A stretch of DNA of 64,000 nt from Marvinbryantia formatexigens DSM 14469 (GTDB lineage Bacteria > Bacillota > Clostridia > Lachnospirales > Lachnospiraceae), in assembly GCF_025148285.1 (NCBI RefSeq), contig NZ_CP102268.1:4309501-4373500 (forward strand), given 5' to 3'. The position numbers were made by a program, and so were the translations under genes. The notes under the pieces were generated by a model. That model was not told the DNA's origin and searched no databases. It saw only the letters and a program-made list of their open reading frames with translations. Of this stretch, positions 17,474 to 25,514 are shown one piece after another. Position 1 is the first letter of the stretch. Every line of letters starts with the position of its first letter.

Positions 17474-18857
17474 GCAGTATTGTCCTTCCTGCCTTTCTGA
17501 AGGCACGTGCAATTCTCAGACTGTCCGTTTCCTCATAAATTACTTCATCCTGGCCTCCCAGTGTAATTCCCCTGAGATACATATCCCTGAGATTGTTTGA
17601 CGCTTTTATGTTCTTCATCCTGATATATCTTCTGTCCGGATTTGCTGTGGAAAACATAATACTGTCTTTATCCAGCATCTCCAGCGCACGTAAATTATGA
17701 GAAGTAAATATCAGCTGCCCTTTTGCGCTTTTATTGAAAATGTCAAGCAATTCTCCGAGCATATATTCAAAAATGCCCGCATCCAGTTCATCAATCGCCA
17801 GACAAACTGAAGCATCGCCAAATGCCTGAATCAAAACATTCAAAATAGAAATAATTTTAATAATTCCTTCTGACTCCATCCGGATTGGAATCGGAGGCAT
17901 GTTTTCTCTGACAGAAACAAGCTCCACTCGGTATCCGTCTTCGCCGGAATCCATCAACTGTTTTCCGTAATTATAAATGTCTATCCTCATTCCCGGAATA
18001 ATAGTGAACAAAACCATATTAATCTGCTCAACAATGGTATCCAGGATTTTTTTTCTTTCTTCATTTAGAATAACCGGCTCTGTCAGCGGAACAGCCAAAT
18101 CTCCTTTCATTCCAATTTCATTCTGTTCAATCCGAAATGCCACCGGCAGCAAAAAATTGGCGGAAATCATCCCGGAATGTGCATTGCGGATGACGAACAA
18201 ATCCCTTAATGCAAATCGGAACAATGCCCTTATTACCTCTGAATAAGGTTTGAAATTATTTTCGTATATGCGGCAGAAAATTTCTCTGCTGCTTTCTCCG
18301 AAAATATAAGAATAATTACCCTTCTCTGCCATCTTTCTTGCTACGATAAGGTCCGTTTTGTTTTCTGTATTGGCTTCCACAACCTCATCCAGTCTCTTTT
18401 TCGGAAGAAATATATTTTCTCTGTCTGCGCGCTGAAAATCCATAAATACTGTTTTATTACTTCTGGAATTACCTTTATTTATGGCACAGCTTATAGTTTC
18501 CCGGACAATTTCTGCCCGCTTTCCATCTCTCTGCAAAATAACCCTGTAATTTACCTCATAAATGGTCTCTTCTATAAAAATATAAAAATCTGCAGAAATC
18601 TCCGCCCGATTATCATTTACATCGATATAATCTGCCGCTTCTTCTTCAACCGTCCTGCCAGTCATAATTTCCTGTAAATAATACAACGTATCAATTATAG
18701 CCGTTTTTCCAGAACCATTCTGGCCATATATGCCCAATACTTCAGCATTTTTGTAGGATAACTGTTTCCGACAGGCATTTGGCATCATAATTTGTCCGTT
18801 TTTTACATTTTTAATATTCGAAATTTTCAGCGAAGCCAACCTTATGATACTCTCCAT
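17466..18857 (-). CDS. AAA (SMC/ABC-like) ATPase of a putative two-gene defence unit
   Basis: 463 residues. N-terminal strand LASLKISNIKNVKNG leads to Walker A GIYGQNGSGKT (residues 42-52); Walker B and the DEL triad are in VCLAIDELDAGIFE (about 351-364), followed by the switch histidine in IFTSHNLRAL (about 387). This is the AAA_15/AAA_21 layout used by OLD-type, RloA, AriA and retron ATPases, here without a fused nuclease domain; that role probably falls to the overlapping downstream gene. Start at ATG 18857 behind GGAGGAA. The AT-rich composition and stand-alone position suggest transfer. Confidence 0.8.
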   Translation of the reverse strand: MESIIRLASLKISNIKNVKNGQIMMPNACRKQLSYKNAEVLGIYGQNGSGKTAIIDTLYYLQEIMTGRTVEEEAADYIDVNDNRAEISADFYIFIEETIYEVNYRVILQRDGKRAEIVRETISCAINKGNSRSNKTVFMDFQRADRENIFLPKKRLDEVVEANTENKTDLIVARKMAEKGNYSYIFGESSREIFCRIYENNFKPYSEVIRALFRFALRDLFVIRNAHSGMISANFLLPVAFRIEQNEIGMKGDLAVPLTEPVILNEERKKILDTIVEQINMVLFTIIPGMRIDIYNYGKQLMDSGEDGYRVELVSVRENMPPIPIRMESEGIIKIISILNVLIQAFGDASVCLAIDELDAGIFEYMLGELLDIFNKSAKGQLIFTSHNLRALEMLDKDSIMFSTANPDRRYIRMKNIKASNNLRDMYLRGITLGGQDEVIYEETDSLRIARAFRKAGRTILHD

Positions 18858-18934
18858 AGCTTTCTTCCTCCATAGATTATATTCTAACACACCTGCCTTC
18901 TTTATTGCAATTCTTTTTTCTTATTTTATATTTT

Positions 18935-19279
18935 TTATTCCTTTTTTTGAAAAACATTCAGATTTTTATCGCCCCATTCTTTCATATAATCAAGAACAGA
19001 TAAAAAGCTCTCTCCCAGGTCTGTCAGACTGTATTCGACATGCGGCGGCACCTCATGGAAGTCGGTGCGGACGATAAAGCCTTCCGCCTCCAGCTCACGG
19101 AGCTGTTTCGTCAGCGAGCTTTCCGTAATCTCTCCAATCTGACGACGAAGCTGTCCGAATCTCCTTACATCGCATTTTCCGATATACCAGAGCAGCTCGA
19201 TTTTATATTTCCCGCCCAGCATTTTCTGCATAGCGGAAATCGTTTTGCACCGCTCTGCCGCCGCCTCTGATTTTCTCAT
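18935..19279 (-). CDS. HxlR-family transcriptional regulator
   Basis: 114 residues forming one winged helix: MLGGKYKIELLWYIG, RRFGQLRRQIGEITESSLTKQLRELEAEGFI and the wing VPPHVEYSLTDLGESF are the HxlR signature. An N-terminal Cys (AAAERCKT) may be redox-sensitive, as in some HxlR proteins. Start at ATG 19279, spaced 9 bases from GGGAGG. Transcribed away from the radical SAM gene, with a symmetric element between them, so it very likely regulates that gene and itself. Confidence 0.92.
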   Translation of the reverse strand: MRKSEAAAERCKTISAMQKMLGGKYKIELLWYIGKCDVRRFGQLRRQIGEITESSLTKQLRELEAEGFIVRTDFHEVPPHVEYSLTDLGESFLSVLDYMKEWGDKNLNVFQKKE

Positions 19280-19331
19280 ATGCCTCATCCTCCCTTTTTC
19301 ATCAGTATAACACATTTTTCCGGGTGAGAAA

Positions 19332-19372
19332 GGTACTGCAAAAAAGTACTGTACTTTTCTTTTTGCTGTACC
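19332..19372. promoter_or_regulatory. Symmetric operator of the HxlR/radical SAM divergon
   Basis: A 41-base near-palindrome: GGTACTGCAAAAA at the left mirrors TTTTTGCTGTACC at the right, with AGTACTGTACT in the centre. It overlaps the -35 region of a rightward promoter whose -10 is TATAAT at 19377-19382. This is the expected place for a repressor site controlling both directions. Confidence 0.65.
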
Positions 19373-19452
19373 CTGTTATAATATCCCCAACGGGACAGTC
19401 GTGTGCAGGTTTCCCGTTGCCTGCACATAATCCATCTATGTGAGGTGTTTTT

Positions 19453-20388
19453 ATGCATTATACTGGAACGATCTGGCGTCCTCCCTATGAGGCGGATTCG
19501 CTTCTTCTGGAGGTGACGGCAGGCTGCACGCACCACAACTGCAAATTCTGTACGCTGTACAGTGATTTACCGTTTAAATTCCGGATGTCTCCCCTGAAGG
19601 ACATCGAAAGTGATTTGCTGGAAGCACAGATTCTTCGCACAAATCCTCATTCAAAAATGCTGAATATTCTTTCGGGGAAATCCTGTCCAGAACCGATCCG
19701 GCGGGTTTTTCTGACGGGCGCCAACCCGTTTGTTCTGAAAACAGATAAGCTGCTGGAAATTGCAGAAATCATACGAAAATATCTGCCCTCCGTCGAATCC
19801 ATCGGCTGCTTTGCCCGCGTAACGGATTCCGTAAAAAAGACGGACGAAGAGCTTACGCTGCTCAGACAGGCGGGCTATAACAGGCTGACCATCGGGGCAG
19901 AAACCGGGGACAACGCGGCGCTGTCCTTTATGCAGAAGGGCTATACAGCCAGAGATATTCTTACGCAGTGCAGAAGGCTGGAGCAGGCTGATATCTCCTA
20001 CGGTTTCTTCTATCTGACCGGTATTTCCGGAAAAGGGAACGGCGAATCCGGTGCAAAAGCCACCGCAAAAATCTTTAATCAACTGCATCCGTTTCTGGTC
20101 GGACCTAACATGCTGACCATTTATCCCGATTCTGTGCTTTATCGGGAAATCCGGAATGGAAACTGGCAGGAGGAGGGAGAGCTGGAAAAATATCGGGAGC
20201 TTCACACTCTGGTTGAAAACCTGCATATTGAAACGTATTTCGCTGCAATGGGAGCCTCCAATGCATTCCAGCTCAGAGGCAGACTGCCGGAGGATAAAGA
20301 AAAGCTTCTGAAAACGCTTGAACGGATTATTTCTGATGTCAGTGAGCAGGAGCTGCGGCGCTACAGAAAGCATCTGCCGCATCTGTAA
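19453..20388 (+). CDS. Radical SAM protein of unknown substrate
   Basis: 311 residues. The cluster motif is GCTHHNCKFCTLY, a C-x4-C-x2-C variant of the usual C-x3-C-x2-C, followed by a core with LTGANPFVL, the glycine-rich GAETGDNAALSFMQKG and FFYLTGISGKGNGE. This subgroup is common in Clostridia and archaea-like operons and is annotated only as a radical SAM protein. Repression by the divergent HxlR regulator is inferred. The strong terminator after it is shared with the facing gene. Confidence 0.85.
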   Translation: MHYTGTIWRPPYEADSLLLEVTAGCTHHNCKFCTLYSDLPFKFRMSPLKDIESDLLEAQILRTNPHSKMLNILSGKSCPEPIRRVFLTGANPFVLKTDKLLEIAEIIRKYLPSVESIGCFARVTDSVKKTDEELTLLRQAGYNRLTIGAETGDNAALSFMQKGYTARDILTQCRRLEQADISYGFFYLTGISGKGNGESGAKATAKIFNQLHPFLVGPNMLTIYPDSVLYREIRNGNWQEEGELEKYRELHTLVENLHIETYFAAMGASNAFQLRGRLPEDKEKLLKTLERIISDVSEQELRRYRKHLPHL

Positions 20389-20420
20389 AATCAGCTCCCA
20401 TCGTAAGATGGGGGCTGATT
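20389..20420. terminator. Bidirectional terminator
   Basis: AATCAGCTCCCATC-GTAA-GATGGGGGCTGATT forms a stem of about 14 pairs directly after the radical SAM stop and before the convergent gene end at 20429. The right side runs into CGTCCCTTTT and the left side has AAAA, so it can work both ways. Confidence 0.75.
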
Positions 20421-20428
20421 CGTCCCTT

Positions 20429-22150
20429 TTATTCCGCCATATCCGCAAGTATGACCCGGCAGCGCTTTTTATAGCAGGCAATTCCATATTTTAAGATGTG
20501 CTCTGCGCCTTCTTCCCTGAGCGCTTCTTCATACCGGTTCGTTTCTATCTGTTCGAGTGCTTCCCGGCATCCCTCCTCCAGCCTGCCGTTTTGGGCATAT
20601 TTTACTTCAATTACGATACCCAGCTCTTCCTCGTCCATGTAAAGCAGAATATCGCTGTAGCCGTCTCCCGCTTCCCGGTTTGAGGATACAATCCAGGCAT
20701 GATAGCTGCCAAGGATTCCAAGTAAAATTCCGTGATATACCGAAGGCACGCCCTCCGGGTGGAAGTTTTCTTTTAGTTGCTTTTTTACAAAGGTATCGCG
20801 GATGCTGATTGTCTTTTTTAAGAACTGCGAAAACTGCTTTTCCACTTCTGCCGCATTTCCTTCCTGCAGCGCACGGCAGAAATCGTCCACCGTCTCCCTG
20901 TTTTTCCGGATATCCTCTTTAAAAAGCGTCATAATCTGTTCTGTAAAGATTTCACGGATTTCCATATTGGGAATGGCAAGGCTGAAAAGCTTCTTTTCCG
21001 GTTTTCCCCTCTGGGTAAGATATCCTGTCGTAAAGAGGACGCTCCACAGATTCTCAATCGAGCTGTACATATCCTGATAGGTCAGCTCTTGATGAATTTC
21101 CTTTTTGATTGTCTCTCCGGCAATCAGCCGTTCAATCTCCTGCTTTGTCGGTTCCATATCCACCTGCTGGATGAATCGCTTTACCGCATCATTGCTGCTG
21201 GTATTTGACCAGTAATTCTGAGGCTGCGCCTCAGAATCCGCTCTCAGCGAATCACAATAATTGAGCACATCCCAAGGGCAATATACGCCCACATCTCCAA
21301 ACTGATATCCGTCATACCATTCCTTTACCGCATCATAGCTTCCGGATAATCCGTAGTAGTCTAACAATTCCCTCACTTCTGCATCTGTGAACCCAAAATA
21401 TTCATCAAACCGAACATCCGCTATGGACAGCACACGCAGATTATTCAGTCCGGTAAAGATACTTTCTTTTGAAATCCGCATACAGCCGGTCAGCACCGCG
21501 AACTGCAGATTTTCATTTGTTTTCAGCGTCTGTTCAAACAGATTGCGGATCAGCACTATCATCTGCTCATAATATCCCTGGCTGAACGCTTTTGCCAGCG
21601 GAACATCATATTCATCGAGCAGAATTACCACTTTCTGACCGTAATGCTTTCTCAGCAGTCCCGATAATTCACGCAGACTTCCAAAAAGCGTTGCATCGTC
21701 CATTTTACGGCTCAAAAGATCTGAGAATTTCTCCTTATCATACTGCGTAAGCCTGTCGCTTTCCAGAAGATACTGCATCCGGCTGGCTTCCTCATTAATC
21801 GTCCATACTGCCATAGCCCGCGCAGTTTCATAATTCCCCGCGTTAATTCCTTTTAAAGATACGGAAATCACCGGAAATTTTCCCATATATTCCTCGCAGA
21901 GCGCTTTCGCCTCCGAAATTTTCAGTCCGTCAAAAATGGATTTATCCGTATTCAAATCGAAAAAATATTTCAGCATACTCATATTTAAAGATTTGCCAAA
22001 TCTTCTCGGACGGGTAAACAGATTCACCTTCGCCCAGTTTTCAAGCAGCTCCCGAATCATTTCCGTTTTATCTACGTAGTAAAAGCCTTCCGTCCGGATT
22101 TCCTGAAAATCCTCAATCCCGATGGGGAGCTTCTTTTTCCTCATTTCCAT
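20429..22150 (-). CDS. AAA-ATPase-like / PD-(D/E)XK nuclease-superfamily protein (DUF1703 type)
   Basis: 573 residues. N-terminal AAA-ATPase_like domain with LPIGIEDFQEIRTEGFYYVDKT split over the first 30 residues and RPRRFGKSLNMSML (modified P-loop), Walker B-like KVVILLDEYDVPLAKA, then a C-terminal PD-(D/E)XK-like domain with DGYSDILLYMDEEELGIVIEVK. These multi-copy proteins are abundant in gut Firmicutes and Bacteroidetes; their role is unproven, though the nuclease-like end suggests DNA or RNA cleavage. The gene stands alone between a terminator and a 359-base gap. Confidence 0.88.
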   Translation of the reverse strand: MEMRKKKLPIGIEDFQEIRTEGFYYVDKTEMIRELLENWAKVNLFTRPRRFGKSLNMSMLKYFFDLNTDKSIFDGLKISEAKALCEEYMGKFPVISVSLKGINAGNYETARAMAVWTINEEASRMQYLLESDRLTQYDKEKFSDLLSRKMDDATLFGSLRELSGLLRKHYGQKVVILLDEYDVPLAKAFSQGYYEQMIVLIRNLFEQTLKTNENLQFAVLTGCMRISKESIFTGLNNLRVLSIADVRFDEYFGFTDAEVRELLDYYGLSGSYDAVKEWYDGYQFGDVGVYCPWDVLNYCDSLRADSEAQPQNYWSNTSSNDAVKRFIQQVDMEPTKQEIERLIAGETIKKEIHQELTYQDMYSSIENLWSVLFTTGYLTQRGKPEKKLFSLAIPNMEIREIFTEQIMTLFKEDIRKNRETVDDFCRALQEGNAAEVEKQFSQFLKKTISIRDTFVKKQLKENFHPEGVPSVYHGILLGILGSYHAWIVSSNREAGDGYSDILLYMDEEELGIVIEVKYAQNGRLEEGCREALEQIETNRYEEALREEGAEHILKYGIACYKKRCRVILADMAE

Positions 22151-22509
22151 GCTATCATCACGCTCCTGTCCCTGTCTCCGGACCGTTTTGCCGGTTTCCC
22201 TGATTTTTCACCTGCTTCTTTTTTTCATCTTAGCATGAAACAGCGGACACGGCAAGCAAAGCTTTTGCGTTACAGCAATGCGCCCGCCAAATACTCGTGC
22301 AAGCACGGCACTTAGCTCATTACTCGCGAGAATTAAAATTTTTCCGCCTGATTGACCGGAATATATCAACCATTGTCTGCAGTATGTTATAAACTTCTCA
22401 AAAAATAAAGTTTATAGAATCAATACTACAAACTTCCCCGCCCGGCAGTGAATGGTTTCACTCACTGCCGGGCGGGGAGCTTTTTTCAGAATCTGTATTC
22501 CGGCGCCGT
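22151..22509. other. Intergenic region with repeats and a terminator
   Basis: No gene seen in 359 bases. A palindromic patch at about 22286-22330 (CCAAATACTCGTGCAAGCACGG, CTCGCGAG) looks like a small dispersed element. TATAAACTT at 22388-22396 pairs with AAGTTTATA at about 22408-22416. The rest is the terminator at 22436-22487. Confidence 0.5.
22436..22487. terminator. Strong stem-loop at the end of the glycosidase locus
   Basis: A perfect 16-base-pair stem, CCCCGCCCGGCAGTGA (22436-22451) with TCACTGCCGGGCGGGG (22462-22477). The T-run (AGCTTTTTT) is on the plus-strand side; the leftward GH3 transcript also ends here but with a weaker AAGTTTG tail. Confidence 0.7.
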
Positions 22510-25431
22510 TTATGAATCTGCCGTCATACTCTGCAGCTTTTTATTGTGTTTTGCCCGGTGAATAAATGCCAGTACGCCCCACAGAAGCAGCAGCGCTGCC
22601 ACGCCGATGTCCAGCCAGAGCAGATATCCATGCCACAGCGGCGGATTATATCCGATTACTTCCGCATTCATGGCGTTTGAATTTACAAAGGAGTACAAAA
22701 TATTTTTCGTTGCATTTCGCAGTACGATTGCATCACCATTTTCAGAGGTATCGGCATCTGTCCACATACTGGTTTCCAGGGTCGCCAGGTCGAGGTCGCC
22801 GCCCGCATAGAACATCTGACGCGGTACCATGTATTGCGGAATCGTATTGAAATCGCAGATAACGGTTCCCCTGAAGCCCCATTCATCGCGCAGGATTTCT
22901 GTCAGCAGACGATAGTCACCACCGGTCCAGCGCGCGCCGATGCGGTTAAAGGAGCTCATGATACCGCGGCTTTCTCCATTCTTGACAGCCAGCTCAAACG
23001 GCTTCAGATAGATTTCGCGAAGGCTCTGCTCCGTAACCCATGAGAGGTCCCCTCCGATGGAGCGGTGCGTCTCCTGCTCATTTGCCGCAAAATGCTTCAG
23101 CATGGGAACGACGCCCTTTGCCTGCAATCCACGAATCTGTGCGGATGCCATCATACCGGAAATATACGGGTCCTCGGAATAATATTCAGAGCAGCGTCCG
23201 CCAAACGGGCTGCGGTGAATATTTACGCCCGGCGCATAAATGCTGGAATATGGCTGGGAAGTTGCTTTATCGCCAAGGATACCTTCCTCTCCCATCGCTT
23301 CTCCGATTTCCTCAAGCAATGCATCATTCCATGTCGCCGCCATCACCGGCTCGCTCACGTACTGACAGGTACCGTTCACCTGCTCGCTGTTCATAAAGCA
23401 GGTAAAGCCCGCCGGGCCGTCGCCGTGTATCGTGGCGGGCAGTCCCACCGTTTCCAGCGCTTTCGTGTGATACGCGCCGTTGTTAATCAGCTCCAGCATC
23501 TCCTCTTCACTGCAGGCATCAAGGATTTCTTCCCAACGGTCATCATCATAATCAACGATCGCATGATAATCCGCTGCTGGCGTTTCCGGCAGTAAATCGC
23601 GCAGAACGCTGATCACATCCTCTCCGAACCAGGGCGCATCCTCTTCCTCAAAGTCGGTCGGATTATTGGTTTCAATATCTTCGATCTGGGCAAGCAGCTC
23701 CGCGCTTCCGGCATGTGTTTCGTCCGTCTGTGCTGTGGGCCAGGTTCCCTCCCAGTCTGCACGGGAAAGCACAGTATCCAGCTGCCAGTCGCTGTCCAGA
23801 TTATCCTCTATGCCCGTATAGCGGTTGACGACCTCATTGCCTGTCACCGGATCTTCTCCAATCTGAATATCCTCAAGCAATGTCAGTGTAATCGCACTCT
23901 CTTCCTCATGCGCGTTGCGGGATACATACAGGGTATATTCTCCCGCCTCCAGCTCATATCCGCAGAATCCGTTCTCGTTTGCATCCCGGTAATCATAGCT
24001 GGCTGCGGAATACGGCTCAAAGGAAACCGTCACGGTTTCACTCTCCCCCGGCTGCAGAAGAGATGTTTTCGCATATCCGGCCAGCACCTTATGGGCTTTT
24101 TCAATGCCGCCCTCCGTATATGGAGCAGAAACATAAAGCTGGACCACTTCCTTACCCGCCGTATCTCCCGTATTTTTTACCGTTACCGGAACCGTAATCA
24201 CAGACTCCAGGTCAAATTCGTCTGCAGATGCCTCGCCTACATTCCACTCAAACGTCGTATAGCTTAATCCATAGCCGAAAGGATATGTCACATTTTCTTC
24301 GTACCATTCTTCTCCGTCCGTCAGCCCGCGTGTTTCATAATAGCGATAACCGACGTAAATGCCTTCTTCATAATCTACGGAATAATACATACCGGCATCA
24401 TATTTATCCGTCGTCTGGTCCGTATGCCCGGTTCCAAAATTCTGGAAGGAAGGATTCTGCGTGAAATCAGATGCCCAGGTGTCCACCAGACGTCCGGAGG
24501 GGTTCACCTCTCCATTTAAAATCTCTCCCAGCGCCGTAATTCCGTTGGAGCCGGTAAAGCCAATCCATACAGCTGCGTCAACCTTATCCGAAAAAGCAGC
24601 ATAGGCGCTGTCTTTTAAAAATGTCGCTTCAAAGCTGGAAGGCACGTTAAATACTACGACTACATGCTCAAAGCCTTCCTCACATACAGCAGCTAACAGA
24701 TCGCGTTCATTCTGATCCAGCTCCAGATAATGACTGTCCGCACTCACCGCTCCCTCTGTCGTTCCCTGATAACGCGGCAGGTCAAAGCCTTCTCCGCCAA
24801 TACGTGTAATCACCACCAGGGCAGCATCTTTATAAGAATCATAGCTTGCCTTTACCGCATCCGTATACTTGCTCTGGGGCGTTTCCGCCGTTGCAATGCG
24901 CTGATTATCGCCGCTGTCCAGATCGCTGGAGTTTGCGGAACGCGCCGGACCGGACGCCCCGTTGTCCTCATAAAATTTTTTAAGCGTCTGGTTAATATCA
25001 AATCCTGCATTCTCCAGACTGTCATACAGATTCTGGTTATTGCTGGTATCAAAGCCGCCGGAACCGGACCCGCCATAAGACAGATTCACGCTGTTTTTTC
25101 CAAAAACGCTGATTTTTGCTCCTTTTTGCAGCGGTAATGCTTCCGCCTCATTTTTCAGGAGCACAAAGCCCTCCTCTGCCACGCGCAGATTCACCTCCTG
25201 CGCATTCTGGAACGCTTCTTCCTTTGAGGAAGCATTTGTTGCCGGATACATGGATATCACATCCGTATTATAAACAGGGCGCACCCCGCCGAACACGGTA
25301 TCTGCAAGGCCGCTGAAGGAATGATAGGCAAGGTAATTGCCCGCACCAAGGGCGCTGCCGATCAATACCGCCGAAATCCCCCACGCCAGTACCGCTTTCG
25401 ATTTTTTCATTTTTTTCGTCTTTGCAGACAT
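22510..25431 (-). CDS. Secreted, membrane-anchored GH3 beta-glycosidase with permuted domains
   Basis: 973 residues. An N-terminal signal or signal-anchor (about 15-38) and a C-terminal helix (LLWLDIGVAALLLLWGVLAF) followed by basic residues would tie it to the membrane, facing out. Domain order is reversed from the usual GH3: the C-type sandwich comes first (EEGFVLLKNEAEALPL), then the fibronectin-like domain (PFGYGLSYTTFEWN), and the TIM-barrel last (NIHRSPFGGRCSEYYSEDP, LKHFAANEQE, nucleophile Asp in TVICDFNTIPQYM). Such permuted GH3 enzymes are known from Ruminococcus and Butyrivibrio beta-glucosidases. ATG 25431 is preferred over an in-frame GTG three codons upstream because AGAGG is then correctly spaced. 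Last gene of the leftward locus. Confidence 0.9.
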   Translation of the reverse strand: MSAKTKKMKKSKAVLAWGISAVLIGSALGAGNYLAYHSFSGLADTVFGGVRPVYNTDVISMYPATNASSKEEAFQNAQEVNLRVAEEGFVLLKNEAEALPLQKGAKISVFGKNSVNLSYGGSGSGGFDTSNNQNLYDSLENAGFDINQTLKKFYEDNGASGPARSANSSDLDSGDNQRIATAETPQSKYTDAVKASYDSYKDAALVVITRIGGEGFDLPRYQGTTEGAVSADSHYLELDQNERDLLAAVCEEGFEHVVVVFNVPSSFEATFLKDSAYAAFSDKVDAAVWIGFTGSNGITALGEILNGEVNPSGRLVDTWASDFTQNPSFQNFGTGHTDQTTDKYDAGMYYSVDYEEGIYVGYRYYETRGLTDGEEWYEENVTYPFGYGLSYTTFEWNVGEASADEFDLESVITVPVTVKNTGDTAGKEVVQLYVSAPYTEGGIEKAHKVLAGYAKTSLLQPGESETVTVSFEPYSAASYDYRDANENGFCGYELEAGEYTLYVSRNAHEEESAITLTLLEDIQIGEDPVTGNEVVNRYTGIEDNLDSDWQLDTVLSRADWEGTWPTAQTDETHAGSAELLAQIEDIETNNPTDFEEEDAPWFGEDVISVLRDLLPETPAADYHAIVDYDDDRWEEILDACSEEEMLELINNGAYHTKALETVGLPATIHGDGPAGFTCFMNSEQVNGTCQYVSEPVMAATWNDALLEEIGEAMGEEGILGDKATSQPYSSIYAPGVNIHRSPFGGRCSEYYSEDPYISGMMASAQIRGLQAKGVVPMLKHFAANEQETHRSIGGDLSWVTEQSLREIYLKPFELAVKNGESRGIMSSFNRIGARWTGGDYRLLTEILRDEWGFRGTVICDFNTIPQYMVPRQMFYAGGDLDLATLETSMWTDADTSENGDAIVLRNATKNILYSFVNSNAMNAEVIGYNPPLWHGYLLWLDIGVAALLLLWGVLAFIHRAKHNKKLQSMTADS

Positions 25432-25514
25432 TTTCTTCACCTCTCATAATCACACGCGGCATATGCCGTGCGGATTCTGCCGCCTCTTGCATATGCCTCC
25501 ATGCCCTTTTACAA

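Noticed and set aside
16796-18857. Assignment to Gabija, OLD or a retron
   Set aside because: Gabija and OLD proteins carry the TOPRIM domain fused to the ATPase and Gabija needs a UvrD-like helicase; no reverse transcriptase or msr/msd-like region is present.
22436-22477. Integration or attachment site
   Set aside because: The perfect inverted repeat followed by AGCTTTTTT is better explained as a terminator; no integrase or duplicate copy is seen.
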